Assembly (NCBI GenBank): GCA_910585455.1
Contig: CAJUEL010000015.1
Coordinates: 34,061-98,060 of the forward strand
DNA: 64,000 nucleotides
Direction: 5' to 3'
Source of the DNA: an uncultured Eisenbergiella sp.
Lineage (GTDB): Bacteria; Bacillota; Clostridia; Lachnospirales; Lachnospiraceae
Of this stretch, positions 24,455 to 33,577 are shown one piece after another. The notes below the pieces were generated by a model. The model was not told the DNA's origin and did no database searches. It worked only from the letters and a program-made list of their open reading frames with translations. Numbering within the stretch: position 1 is the first letter of the stretch; each line of letters begins with the position of its first letter. The translations under genes were made by a program, and so were the position numbers.

Positions 24455-25843
24455 TTATTTTTTCTTTTTCTTCTTCTTTTGCGGCTTTACCTCCTTCTCA
24501 ATATCATAATCCGCAATTTCGTCAACCCCCTTGCTGTACTCCTTAAGCTCAGGCAAAACGGCAACCTCCTCTTCCTCTGCAGCCGGCTCTTCTGTAGTAT
24601 TCTCCTCCGGCTTTCCTTCCTGAACGCCTGTAGCCGGCTTTCCACCGCCCCGCACAATGCTTCCCGACAGAAACAGCGCCGCCTTCGCGCTCACAGGTCC
24701 CACAATTTCATAGAGCACAGAGGAGGATAAAATGATCGTCATGACCATATTCCCGGTCTGCGGCGGCAGCATCCGCTGTCCAAGAAAGGCAAGACCGATC
24801 GCCACACCCGCCTGCGGAATCAGCGCAAAGCCCATATAATTGCGCATTTCCCTGCTGGTTTTCATGATCATACAGCTCAAATATGTACCCGCATATTTGC
24901 CCACGATACGGAGGATAAAATAGCTCAGCCCGATCGCGCCCACCGCTTTCAGCGCATGCAGATCCAGATTCATGCCCGATAAAATAAAGAAAATGGACAG
25001 CACCGGCGGCGTGAAGTTATTAATCTGGCGAAACAGCTTTTTATCCCTTGTCAGATTAATGTATACGGCGCCGAATACCATACAGGACAGAAGCGGCGAA
25101 ATATCAATGGCGGCACAGATTCCGCTTAAGCCCAGCAGCATAGCGATCACCAGAATCAGCCTGTTGTCCCTGCTTCTTGCCGGAATCAGAAGGCGGCTTA
25201 AAAAATACCCGCAAAAGGCTCCAAGGCCGATCACCAGAAAATTATACGCGATCGGCCTGACGATATCCCCGGCGGACAGACTGCCCAGCGCATTGCCGTT
25301 GACGATCACCGACACGATGCTGAAGGTCAAAAGACAGACCACATCGTCCAACGCCACAATCTGTAAAAGGGTATCCACAAACTCCCCTTTTGCCTTATAT
25401 TGATTGATCGTCATCATCGTGCTCGCCGGAGCGGTCGCAGTGGCAATCGCGCCCAGCACCAGCGCAAAATCCCAGTCCAGCTTAAAAATCACCTTCAAAA
25501 GCACGGTCACCAATACTCCTGCGGCGAGCGCTTCTGTGATCGTGATGACAATGATCCGCTTTCCGGTCCGCATGAGCACTTCCTTTTTAAAAAATTTACC
25601 CACACCAAACGCAATGAATGCGAGCGCGAGATCGCTGACAAAGCCCATGCCTTCGATGATATGCGCCGGAACCATGGCAAGCCCGAACGGACCGATCAGA
25701 ATTCCCGCCAGAATATATCCGCTCACCTTCGGCATGTTCAGCGTATTGGTCAGCCTCGTCATAACAAATCCGGAAAATAAAATAATGGAAAGAGACAGAA
25801 GCACTTCTGTCTCTCCGGTCAACATATTTAAAATATCCAGCAC
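24455..25843 (-). CDS. CPA2-family cation/proton antiporter
   Basis: 462 residues. About twelve membrane helices fill residues 10-400, with the family features NMPKVSGYILAGILIGP, the ATAPASTMM crossover region and the conserved double Asp of VALDDVV. It exchanges Na+ or K+ for protons. After the last helix comes a soluble tail of about 60 residues, strongly acidic (EEEEVAV) and then very basic, ending in a run of lysines (PQKKKKKKK). This odd tail lacks the usual TrkA-N domain and may be a regulatory or membrane-surface anchor. Located after thrC with a hairpin in between. Confidence 0.85.
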   Translation of the reverse strand: MLDILNMLTGETEVLLSLSIILFSGFVMTRLTNTLNMPKVSGYILAGILIGPFGLAMVPAHIIEGMGFVSDLALAFIAFGVGKFFKKEVLMRTGKRIIVITITEALAAGVLVTVLLKVIFKLDWDFALVLGAIATATAPASTMMTINQYKAKGEFVDTLLQIVALDDVVCLLTFSIVSVIVNGNALGSLSAGDIVRPIAYNFLVIGLGAFCGYFLSRLLIPARSRDNRLILVIAMLLGLSGICAAIDISPLLSCMVFGAVYINLTRDKKLFRQINNFTPPVLSIFFILSGMNLDLHALKAVGAIGLSYFILRIVGKYAGTYLSCMIMKTSREMRNYMGFALIPQAGVAIGLAFLGQRMLPPQTGNMVMTIILSSSVLYEIVGPVSAKAALFLSGSIVRGGGKPATGVQEGKPEENTTEEPAAEEEEVAVLPELKEYSKGVDEIADYDIEKEVKPQKKKKKKK

Positions 25844-25870
25844 CCCTTATAACCCCCTTGTTCAGCGCAC

Positions 25871-25904
25871 GCGTTGCTGCCAGGACCTGTCCGGGCAGCA
25901 ACGC
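25871..25904. terminator. Hairpin between thrC and the antiporter gene
   Basis: GCGTTGCTGCC and GGCAGCAACGC form a perfect 11-bp stem with 12-nt loop. Without a T-run it may act as a processing or attenuation site between the two genes. Confidence 0.45.
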
Positions 25905-25915
25905 ATATCCCTCTT

Positions 25916-27403
25916 TTATAAATGCAGAAAATCCTCCACGGTCTGTTTCATCTGGTCTATCTCGCATTGGATATCATGAATCACCGGCACTGTACGGATT
26001 TCCTCAATCGCTGCAGGAATCTTCACTCTGCTGATTGCCGAAAGCGCATCCACCAGCGCGAAATCATCCATGGACTCATATTTGGAATCGATCGCCGCCA
26101 TGACGCTCCGGGTGAATTTGTAAGGGCTTGCAGTGGATGCGATCACCGTTTTCGTCTCATCCTTCGTCTCTTCCCGGTACTTATCATATACGGCAGCCGC
26201 CACCGCCGTATGGGTATCCATCACATACCCCGTATTTTTGAAAAGCGCACAAATCTTTCCCGCGCACTCCTGCTGTGTGGCATAATTTCCGTAAAAATCC
26301 GAAAGCGCCCCTCTCATTTCCTCCGTAATCTCATACTTTCCTGCACCGCTTAAGGACTGCATCAACGCCGCGTTCTTCCCTGCGTCATTCCCCGCAATAC
26401 GGTAAATCAGCCGTTCCAGATTGCTGGAAATCAGAATGTCCATGGACGGAGAGTTGGTCAGCACAAATTCGCGGTTTCTGTCATATGTACCTGTGGCAAA
26501 GAAGTCATACAACACCTTATTGTCATTGGACGCACAGATCAGCTTATGGATGGGCAATCCCATATTTTTCGCATAAAATGCCGCCAGAATGTTACCGAAA
26601 TTCCCGGTGGGAACCACCACGTTCATCTTTTCCCCAAAGGAAAGCTTCCCTGTCCGGCAAAGCTGCGCGTAGGCATACACGTAATAGACGATCTGAGGCA
26701 CCAGCCGCCCGATATTGATGGAATTGGCGGAGGAAAACTGATATCCCTTCTGTGCCATCCTCTCTGCCAGCTCCTGATCGGCAAACAGCCTCTTCACACC
26801 GGACTGGGCGTCGTCAAAATTCCCGTGAATCCCAACCACACGGACATTCTGCCCCTTCTGCGTCACCATCTGCTTCTCCTGGATCCGGCTCACACCGTCC
26901 TTGGGATAAAATACCAGAATCCTCGTTCCCGGCACATCCGCAAAACCGGCCAGCGCCGCCTTTCCGGTATCTCCGGAGGTCGCCGTCAGAATCACGATCT
27001 CATTTTTCACATGATTTTTCTTCGCCGCGGTCACCATCAGATGGGGCAGAATGGAAAGCGCCATATCCTTAAAGGCGATCGTTTTCCCGTGAAAAAGCTC
27101 CAGAAAATATGCGCCGTCCGCCTCTTTGAGCGGCGCAATCTCTCCGGTATCAAATTTATCATCATAGGCATTGGCAATGCATGCCTTTAGCTCCTCCTCC
27201 GTAAAATCGGTCAGCAAAAGCTTCATGACCTCATATGCCGTCTCCTGATAGGTCATCCCCGCAAATTCTTCCAATGTCTTATCAAAAGCCGGAAGTCTCT
27301 CCGGCACGAACAGCCCACCGTCCGCCGCCAGTCCCTGTAGAATCGCCTCGGACGCCTTCACCTGCCTGGCGTCTCCTCTTGTACTTCTGTATAAAATATC
27401 CAT
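25916..27403 (-). CDS. thrC: Threonine synthase
   Basis: 495 residues. Typical beginning MDILYRSTRGDARQVKASEAILQGLAADGGLFVP, PLP-lysine motif HGKTIAFKDMALS, and the phosphate-binding TATSGDTGKAAL and VPTGNFGNILAAFYAK segments. It converts O-phosphohomoserine to threonine. ATG 27403 is preceded by AGGTGAGGAT; the ATG at 27439 is rejected. Its promoter lies at 27448-27476, with no T-box or peptide leader evident. Confidence 0.95.
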   Translation of the reverse strand: MDILYRSTRGDARQVKASEAILQGLAADGGLFVPERLPAFDKTLEEFAGMTYQETAYEVMKLLLTDFTEEELKACIANAYDDKFDTGEIAPLKEADGAYFLELFHGKTIAFKDMALSILPHLMVTAAKKNHVKNEIVILTATSGDTGKAALAGFADVPGTRILVFYPKDGVSRIQEKQMVTQKGQNVRVVGIHGNFDDAQSGVKRLFADQELAERMAQKGYQFSSANSINIGRLVPQIVYYVYAYAQLCRTGKLSFGEKMNVVVPTGNFGNILAAFYAKNMGLPIHKLICASNDNKVLYDFFATGTYDRNREFVLTNSPSMDILISSNLERLIYRIAGNDAGKNAALMQSLSGAGKYEITEEMRGALSDFYGNYATQQECAGKICALFKNTGYVMDTHTAVAAAVYDKYREETKDETKTVIASTASPYKFTRSVMAAIDSKYESMDDFALVDALSAISRVKIPAAIEEIRTVPVIHDIQCEIDQMKQTVEDFLHL

Positions 27404-27447
27404 CGTTATCCTCACCTTATCTGTTTTCCTGATTTGCAATAATACTC

Positions 27448-27476
27448 ATAGTACCACACCCCATTCCTTTTTTCAA
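27448..27476 (-). promoter_or_regulatory. Promoter of thrC
   Basis: Minus strand TTGAAA (27476-27471), 17 bp, TACTAT (27453-27448). Confidence 0.6.
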
Positions 27477-27520
27477 TGCATTTTTCTATGAGAATAAACT
27501 GTAAATTTTTTCAACGGTCC

Positions 27521-28174
27521 TCACTCAAAAAACTCATGACCGCCATAGGAAAACAGGCGGGTCAGGCAACGGTCGAACCAGCGCATGTTGTCCGGATTCG
27601 CAGCCTTGCGTGCCGCGAAGTACAGCGCCCCCTGTGAGATATCCTCCCCCTGCAGCGCGAGCTCCACCGCCTCCACGGTCTGGGGGCTCACCGTGACCCG
27701 GTTGATGCTCCCGTTGCTGACCGGCGAAAACTGTGCTTTTCCTCCGGAACGCTGATAGACCACGTCTGTCACAGTGTCCGGAAACGCCTCACTGTTCACC
27801 CGGTTTAACACGACATTCGCCACAAGGAGCCTGCCCGTCACATCCTCGCTTCCCGCCTCCGCCTCCACAATCCGCAAAAGCGTCTCATAATCCTGCCCGT
27901 TCAGCTCATACTGATATGCGCTTTCCGGTTCCGGCTCCTCTTCCTTTTCCAGAACATTGACGGAAATGACCGGACGGCGCAGCTGAATTTCCCCTGCCTG
28001 TCCCGTTTTTTCCACTTTTTCATAATCCATCAGCTCTTCCATGCACTCCAGCGGTTCCGTCACAAAAGCATTCTGCGCAACATACCGGTCGATCTGCTCT
28101 CCCCGCACGCAAAGCCAGGCTGCCGCCAGCAGCAGAGAAAAAACTGCCATAATGGTCGCATATTTCTGAAACAC
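27521..28174 (-). CDS. Cell wall hydrolase (SleB/Hydrolase_2 family)
   Basis: 217 residues: an N-terminal signal anchor (IMAVFSLLLAAAWLC), a linker of about 80 residues rich in Glu and Pro, then the hydrolase domain from about 92 with the conserved LLRIVEAEAGSEDVTGRLLVANVVLNRV (catalytic Glu in the VEAEA motif) and GALYFAARKAANPDNMRWF. Enzymes of this family cleave peptidoglycan, as in cortex lysis. The start is GTG 28174 behind AAAGGA; ATG at codon 9 is an alternative. Monocistronic. Confidence 0.87.
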   Translation of the reverse strand: MFQKYATIMAVFSLLLAAAWLCVRGEQIDRYVAQNAFVTEPLECMEELMDYEKVEKTGQAGEIQLRRPVISVNVLEKEEEPEPESAYQYELNGQDYETLLRIVEAEAGSEDVTGRLLVANVVLNRVNSEAFPDTVTDVVYQRSGGKAQFSPVSNGSINRVTVSPQTVEAVELALQGEDISQGALYFAARKAANPDNMRWFDRCLTRLFSYGGHEFFE

Positions 28175-28187
28175 GGCACTTCATTCC

Positions 28188-28385
28188 TTTCTCACGGTCT
28201 GCGCGGTATACGCGCAGACCTGTCTGAATAATAACATTTTATAGTTCCTGTTCAGACACGTCTGAACAGGAACTGCATCCGCCCATGAAAATCGCTTCGC
28301 GATGGGGGCGGATGCCTGTCGCCACCACGTTTTCTCACGGTCTGCGCGGTGAACGCGCAGACCTGTTTGAATAGTAACATTTTAT
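28188..28385. repeat. Palindromic repeat cluster with a 55-bp direct repeat
   Basis: Two copies (28188-28242 and 28331-28385) of a 55-bp unit, each containing the 10-bp palindrome GGTCTGCGCG/CGCGCAGACC and ending in AACATTTTAT. Between them lie a perfect 14-bp hairpin (AGTTCCTGTTCAGA/TCTGAACAGGAACT) and a GCATCCGCCC/GGGCGGATGC hairpin. It occupies most of the gene-free stretch 28175-28599 between divergent genes. Confidence 0.75.
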
Positions 28386-28599
28386 ACAGCCTGTCCGGAA
28401 AAAATAACTGTTTTTGGGAGACAAAGGGCGACCGGATGTGCTATGATAATGGCGAAACGGCGTTTCTTTGACAATATCCGCCAAAATACGCCCATGGTAT
28501 TCCTGTGAAAATAAAAGCGGACGGCAATGACACCGCCGCCCGGACAACGACCCATAAAATTTTATGAAACCTCCGCCAATGCGGACAAGGAGTATCGCT

Positions 28600-29586
28600 A
28601 TGTATAAAAAAATGTCCTTCTTTCTTCTGACGAGCCTTTTTTACTTCCTCCTGCTTCCACAACAGGGCTGTGCCGTCTCATCGGAGCCTGTCCAACAGAG
28701 CGGCTACTACTTTGACACCGTCGTCACACTGACCGCCTATGGAAAAAATGCCGAAGCCGTGCTGGAGGAAGCGTTTGCTCTGTGTGAGCGCTATGAAAAT
28801 CTGTTCAGCCACACAAAGGAGGGCAGCGACATCTGGCGGATCAACCACGCGCAGCAATCTCCTGTGGAGGTGGACCCGGAAACGGCATATCTGATTTCCT
28901 GCGCGCTGGAATGCGCGCGAAGGACGGACGGTCTGCTCGATCCCACCGTCACCATTCTGTCCGACCTCTGGAATTTCACAGGAGATCCGCCCGGTCCCGT
29001 TCCCGCTCAGGCGCAGCTTAACGCGCTGCTGCCCCATGTGGGCTATGAGGCGGTACAGCTTACGGGAAACACCGTCACCCTCACAGATCCGCAGGCAAAA
29101 ATCAGCCTGGGATTCCTCGCGAAGGGTTATATTGCGGACAGGATCAAGGAATGCTTTCTGGAACAGGGCATGGAATACGGGCTGATCAATCTGGGGGGAA
29201 ATGTGCTCGCTGTCGGCACAAAGCCCGATCAGAGTCCTTACCGTGCAGGCATTCAGAAGCCCTTCGGCATACGCAGCGAAACGGTCCGGATCATCGAACT
29301 GTCTGATCGCTCTTTGGTCTCCTCCGGCAGCTATGAGCGTTTTTTTACGGAAAACGATGTGCTCTATCACCACATACTGGATCCCGGCACTGGCTATCCT
29401 GCCGACACGGACTTAAGCGGCGTCACCATCCTTTCCGATTCTTCGCTGGAGGGGGACGCCCTGAGCACGCTTTGCTTTCTTCTCGGACAAAAAAAGGGGC
29501 AGGAGCTCATCGAGTCCCTGCCCAATATAGAAGCATTATTCATTTTGACGGATGGCGCCGTGGTAAAAACCGATGCCTTTCCATAA
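28600..29586 (+). CDS. apbE: FAD:protein FMN transferase ApbE (likely lipoprotein)
   Basis: 328 residues. N-terminal hydrophobic segment ending in QQGC (Cys24), a possible lipidation site, so the enzyme works outside the membrane. Family motifs: TVVTLTAYG, GLLDPTVTIL, SLGFLAKGYIAD, INLGGNVLAVG and SLEGDALSTLCF, with the magnesium-binding aspartate. ApbE covalently attaches FMN to threonines of NqrB/C and RnfD/G, and rnfD and rnfG are encoded 4-6 kb away, a clear functional match. ATG 28600 has AAGGAGT upstream. Confidence 0.93.
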   Translation: MYKKMSFFLLTSLFYFLLLPQQGCAVSSEPVQQSGYYFDTVVTLTAYGKNAEAVLEEAFALCERYENLFSHTKEGSDIWRINHAQQSPVEVDPETAYLISCALECARRTDGLLDPTVTILSDLWNFTGDPPGPVPAQAQLNALLPHVGYEAVQLTGNTVTLTDPQAKISLGFLAKGYIADRIKECFLEQGMEYGLINLGGNVLAVGTKPDQSPYRAGIQKPFGIRSETVRIIELSDRSLVSSGSYERFFTENDVLYHHILDPGTGYPADTDLSGVTILSDSSLEGDALSTLCFLLGQKKGQELIESLPNIEALFILTDGAVVKTDAFP

Positions 29587-29605
29587 CAATCCGCTCTTTG
29601 CCGGA

Positions 29606-30376
29606 TTATGCCGCATTCGCGACCACCTCTGCGGGAACCGCAAGATCATCATACTGGTTGTAGCCGGAGAAGATCACAGATGCATGTACGGTCGCCTGCA
29701 GCCCTTCCATGCTGTCTATCGGCATATCCTTCATTTCCACCAGCATGCTCACGGGAAGCAGGGTTGCGCCATCGATCTCCAGCACTACGGGGAAGGCGTT
29801 GTTTACGCTCAATCCGCTGGAGGACAGCATATCCGCAAATTCCTCCATGCTCTCCGCTTCCACCACGCTGTAAAGGCGGATGATATTGCCGTCGAGCGCT
29901 ACCGTAGCGGATTTCGTATCAATCCCGGAAAGCAGAAAAGCTTTTTCATTTTCCGCCAGCTCCTCTGCAGAGAGCTCTCTCTCCTCCACATACCAGCTTC
30001 CGGCTTCCGATCTCGTATAGGTATATAACGTCGTGCCGACAATCGTCGTATACACCTCCATGCTGCTCTCTTCTGTCATACCCATCGCAGACATGGCAAT
30101 CCCCATTGTGGTGTGGGCCGCCGTCCGGCTCTGCTCCAGCTCCATCACCACGCTGGCATCCAGCTCCATGCCGCTTTGAGGCTCCACCATCTGCATGCTC
30201 TCCGCCAGCGTCTCCTTTAAGCTTGTCAGATTCGCGCACTGGGCGTTCACCGCACCCATCAGCTCCTCAGCCGTAAAAGGCGCGGGCTGTTCCTGTGCCA
30301 GAACCGTCGTCTTGCCCGTCAGGCACAAAAGGGCGGCTCCCATCATTGTCAGCGCATACTTCTTCCATTTTTGCAT
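29606..30376 (-). CDS. Secreted protein, LolA-like/DUF6612-type
   Basis: 256 residues with a signal peptide (YALTMMGAALLCLTGKTTVLAQ). The mature protein is acidic and rich in Met and Ser, with alternating strands like LolA/LppX-fold proteins (YTYTRSEAGSWYVEE, TVALDGNIIRLYSVVEA, LEIDGATLLPVSMLVEM). The family name is a resemblance, not a firm match. It lies 13 bp after the aldo/keto reductase gene, probably the same transcript. It could bind a lipid or other hydrophobic ligand outside the cell. Confidence 0.6.
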   Translation of the reverse strand: MQKWKKYALTMMGAALLCLTGKTTVLAQEQPAPFTAEELMGAVNAQCANLTSLKETLAESMQMVEPQSGMELDASVVMELEQSRTAAHTTMGIAMSAMGMTEESSMEVYTTIVGTTLYTYTRSEAGSWYVEERELSAEELAENEKAFLLSGIDTKSATVALDGNIIRLYSVVEAESMEEFADMLSSSGLSVNNAFPVVLEIDGATLLPVSMLVEMKDMPIDSMEGLQATVHASVIFSGYNQYDDLAVPAEVVANAA

Positions 30377-30389
30377 GTTTCCATCCTCC

Positions 30390-31412
30390 TTAATCTATTT
30401 TCCCTGCAAGAATTTTCTTGTAGTCTTCCAGGTTCTTCTCAAGAAGCGCCGGCGTATCCAGATGATACGGGCACTTGCTCTTGCACCTGCCGCAATGCAG
30501 GCACTGTTCAATCTGCAGCATTTTCTCCTGCGCGGCTGGCGTAAGCCACCCTGCGGAAGGAGAACGGCGGATCATGAGCGACATCCGCGCACAGTTATTG
30601 ATCTCAATTCCCACCGGACAGGGCATGCAATAGCCGCAGCCCCGGCAGAAATCTCCGCAAAGCTCCTTCCTGTCCTGATCGATCAACGCCTGTAATCCAT
30701 TTGTCAGCACAGGCGGGTTCTCAATATATGACAAAAATTCATCCAGCTCGCTCTCCCGCTGTACGCCCCAGATCGGCAGCACATTGTCATACTGCGCCGC
30801 AAACGCGTAGGCCGCCGCAGAATTGGTGATCAGACCGCCGGACAATGATTTCATGGCGATAAAGCCCATATCCGCTTCCTCACACTTCTTTACCAGGGCG
30901 ATATCCGCCTCGTCTGCCAGATAGCAGAAGGGGAACTGCAGCGTTTCATACAATCCGCTCTCCACCGCCTCGTTCGCAATGTTGAGCCGGTGGTTGGTGA
31001 TGCCGATATGGCGGATTTTGCCTTCCGCCTTCGCCTGCACCATGCACTCGTACAGCCCGCTCCCGTCTCCGGGCTTTGGGCAAAAGGCCGGATTGTGGAA
31101 CTGATAAATGTCCAGATAATCCGTCTGCAGATTGGTAAGCGTCGTCTCCAGCTCCTTCCAGAACTGCTCCGGTGTCCCCGCCCCCGTCTTGGAGGCGATG
31201 AAAATCTTCTCCCGCATGCCTACAAAGGCGAGTCCCAGCTTGTGCTCGCTGTCCGTATAATAGCGCGCAGTATCAAAAAAGGTGATGCCGGCTTCATAAG
31301 CCTTGCGCAAAAGCCGCACCGCTTCCTCATCGCTGATTCTCTGAATCGGCAGCGCGCCGAAGCCGTTTTTGTTCACCGTAATATTTGTCTTTCCCAGTGT
31401 CACCATATCCAT
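30390..31412 (-). CDS. Aldo/keto reductase with two [4Fe-4S] ferredoxin-type motifs
   Basis: 340 residues. The first 270 form the aldo/keto reductase barrel: FDTARYYTDSE (catalytic Asp and Tyr), Lys in IASKTGAG, and HNPAF. The C-terminal 70 carry two cysteine clusters, CGDFCRGCGYCMPCPVG and CLHCGRCKSKCPYH, expected to hold iron-sulfur clusters. Start ATG 31412 follows AGGAGG. It lies 32 bp after rnfB and could be transcribed with the Rnf genes, so ferredoxin-linked redox chemistry is plausible. Substrate unknown. Confidence 0.88.
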   Translation of the reverse strand: MDMVTLGKTNITVNKNGFGALPIQRISDEEAVRLLRKAYEAGITFFDTARYYTDSEHKLGLAFVGMREKIFIASKTGAGTPEQFWKELETTLTNLQTDYLDIYQFHNPAFCPKPGDGSGLYECMVQAKAEGKIRHIGITNHRLNIANEAVESGLYETLQFPFCYLADEADIALVKKCEEADMGFIAMKSLSGGLITNSAAAYAFAAQYDNVLPIWGVQRESELDEFLSYIENPPVLTNGLQALIDQDRKELCGDFCRGCGYCMPCPVGIEINNCARMSLMIRRSPSAGWLTPAAQEKMLQIEQCLHCGRCKSKCPYHLDTPALLEKNLEDYKKILAGKID

Positions 31413-31444
31413 TTTTCGGATTCCTCCTGTCATGGGTTTTCCTG

Positions 31445-32248
31445 TCAATGCTTCACAATCGCTTTTTTCGGGCATTTCTCCGCACAGGTTCCACAGCCCG
31501 TACACTTCTCCGGATCGATGGTCGCGTTGAAGCTGTCGATCGTCACCGCCTCCGCCGGACAGTTCTTTTTACACAGCGTACAGCCGATACAGCCCGCCGT
31601 ACACGCCTTCATGGTCACGGGTCCCTTGTCCCTGGAGCTGCACGCCACCGCGTATTTCGCATCGTAGGGAATCAGGGAAATCAGGTGCTTCGGGCAAACC
31701 GCCACGCACTTGCCACAGGCCTTGCATGCCTCTTTGTCCACCACCGCAACGCCGTCCACCACATGGATCGCGTCAAAGGGACATGCCTGCACACAGCTGC
31801 CAAAGCCCAGACAGCCATAATCACAGCTTTTTGCGCCGCCGCCGGGCACAAAGGCCAGCATCCGGCAATCCTCGATGCCCGTATACGCATAATCCACAGA
31901 AGCCTTCCCGCAGGTTCCCTGGCACGCCACAAACGCCACCATGCGCTTCCCTGCGTCCGCCTCCACGCCCATGATGGCAGCCACCTTTTTCCCGACAGCT
32001 TCGCCGCCCACGGGACAGGCATTTACGGGCGCCTCTCCCCTGGCGATCGCCGCCGCCAGACCGCTGCAGCCCGCATAGCCGCAGCCGCCGCAGTTATTTC
32101 CCGGAAGAACCGCAAGCACCGCTTCCTCCCGCTCATCTGTTTCCACCTTAAATTTGATCCCCGCAACGCCCAGAAACAGACCGATGAAAAGTCCGACTGC
32201 TCCCACCACCGCCATTGCGGTCAAAATTCCTGCTGCCAATATCCCCAC
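31445..32248 (-). CDS. rnfB: Rnf complex subunit B (iron-sulfur protein)
   Basis: 267 residues. N-terminal membrane helix, then the RnfB signature cysteine cluster (NNCGGCGYAGCSG...C) followed by a ferredoxin-rich part: SCDYGCLGFGSCVQACP, CKACGKCVAVCP, CIGCTLCKKNCP and CTGCGTCAEKCP. Clostridial RnfB accepts electrons from reduced ferredoxin and passes them into the membrane complex, which pumps Na+ or H+ while reducing NAD+. It is last of rnfCDGEAB, 3 nt after rnfA. The number of clusters is higher than in proteobacterial RnfB, as is usual for clostridia. Confidence 0.97.
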   Translation of the reverse strand: MGILAAGILTAMAVVGAVGLFIGLFLGVAGIKFKVETDEREEAVLAVLPGNNCGGCGYAGCSGLAAAIARGEAPVNACPVGGEAVGKKVAAIMGVEADAGKRMVAFVACQGTCGKASVDYAYTGIEDCRMLAFVPGGGAKSCDYGCLGFGSCVQACPFDAIHVVDGVAVVDKEACKACGKCVAVCPKHLISLIPYDAKYAVACSSRDKGPVTMKACTAGCIGCTLCKKNCPAEAVTIDSFNATIDPEKCTGCGTCAEKCPKKAIVKH

Positions 32249-32251
32249 CTC

Positions 32252-32839
32252 CTACAAAAGACCGGAGAAGCCGCAGAACGCGATTGCCATCAGCCCTGCC
32301 GTCAGCAGCACGATGGGCATTCCGCGAAACGATTCCGGAATATCGTTATATGCCATTTTCTCACGGATGCCCGCGAGAATGATGATGGAAATGGTAAAGC
32401 CCAGCGCCGTCGCAAAGCCGTTTACCATACCGGTGAAAATGCCGTACTGCTTCTGTACATTGGTGAGCGCCACGCCCAGCACCGCGCAGTTGGTCGTAAT
32501 CAGAGGCAGATAAACGCCCAGCGCCTCATATAACGCTTTCATATATTTTTTCAGAAACATCTCCACAAACTGCACCAGAGCTGCGATCACGAGGATGAAT
32601 ACGATGGTCTGCAGATATTCGATATGTAACGGTGTCAAAATGCATTTGTATACGACGCCCGCCACACCGCTCGCCAGCGTGATGACGAAAATGACCGCCG
32701 TGCCCATGCCTGCCGCTGTCTCCACCTTTTTGGAAACGCCCAGAAACGGGCAGAGCCCCAGAAACTGACTCAGTACAACGTTGCTGACAAGGGCGGAGCC
32801 GATGACTAACAGCAACAAATCCTTTACCTGTGCCAACAT
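32252..32839 (-). CDS. rnfA: Rnf complex subunit A
   Basis: 195 residues with six membrane helices. Typical RnfA/NqrE text: NVVLSQFLGLCPFLGVSKK and LITTNCAVLGVALTN, whose cysteines bind the [2Fe-2S] cluster formed together with RnfE. It begins directly after the rnfE stop codon. Confidence 0.97.
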   Translation of the reverse strand: MLAQVKDLLLLVIGSALVSNVVLSQFLGLCPFLGVSKKVETAAGMGTAVIFVITLASGVAGVVYKCILTPLHIEYLQTIVFILVIAALVQFVEMFLKKYMKALYEALGVYLPLITTNCAVLGVALTNVQKQYGIFTGMVNGFATALGFTISIIILAGIREKMAYNDIPESFRGMPIVLLTAGLMAIAFCGFSGLL

Positions 32840-33577
32840 TTATCTGCCCTCCCCTTTCTTCTCTTCTTTCGCAGAAGCATCGTAAAACTTATGGTTACAG
32901 CTTCCCGCCTCCGCGCAGTTTAAGCAGTCCTTTGTACAGCCGGACTGAATTTTGCTCATATCCTTTCCCTTTTTCTCCCCGGCGATCTTCACCTTGTTCT
33001 GGAGCGCCGTCAACACGGCGAGCACGAAAAACGCGCCGGGCGCCATGACGAAGATGGAAAAAGGAACATAGGACGCCGGCATGATGTGAATGCCGAAAAT
33101 CTCTCCTGCGCCCAGAATCTCCCGCACCGCGCCGATGCAGGTCAGCGCCACCGAAAAGCCCAGCCCCATGCCGATGCCGTCAAACAGGGAGGGGATGACC
33201 GGATTCTTGGAAGCATATGCCTCCGCCCGCCCCAGAATGATGCAGTTTACTACAATCAGCGGAATATAAATGCCCAGTGAATCATACAGGCTGGGCAAAA
33301 AGCCCTGCAAAAGCAGCTGCATCATCGTCACAAAGGAAGCGATGATGACAATGAACGCCGGAATCCGAACCTTATCCGGAATGACATTGCGCATCGCCGA
33401 AATGATCATATTGCTCAAAGCCAGCACCACCATGGTCGTCAATCCCATGCCCAGCCCGTTGATTGCGGACGTGGTGACCGCCAGCGTGGGACACATGCCC
33501 AGCATCAGCACAAAGGTGGGATTTTCTTTGACAATACCGTTTAGCAGGCGTTCCCCTGCACTGTTTGGTTTATTCAT
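32840..33577 (-). CDS. rnfE: Rnf complex subunit E with cysteine-rich C-terminal tail
   Basis: 245 residues. Residues 1-205 are a normal RnfE: six helices, NPTFVLMLGMCPTLAVTTSA and IVVNCIILGRAEAYASKNPV, with cysteines pairing with RnfA. The last 39 residues are soluble and carry four cysteines in a C-x3-C-x2-C-x5-C pattern (GCTKDCLNCAEAGSCNHK) before a charged end. That tail could hold a metal or iron-sulfur centre. The start at ATG 33577 has GGAGG upstream and overlaps the rnfG end by 8 nt. Confidence 0.95.
   Translation of the reverse strand: MNKPNSAGERLLNGIVKENPTFVLMLGMCPTLAVTTSAINGLGMGLTTMVVLALSNMIISAMRNVIPDKVRIPAFIVIIASFVTMMQLLLQGFLPSLYDSLGIYIPLIVVNCIILGRAEAYASKNPVIPSLFDGIGMGLGFSVALTCIGAVREILGAGEIFGIHIMPASYVPFSIFVMAPGAFFVLAVLTALQNKVKIAGEKKGKDMSKIQSGCTKDCLNCAEAGSCNHKFYDASAKEEKKGEGR

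Noticed and set aside
31681..32022. Overlapping minus-strand frame in rnfB and similar shadows in other genes
   Set aside because: Out of frame with the cysteine motifs of RnfB and with Trp/Arg-rich composition typical of shadow frames.
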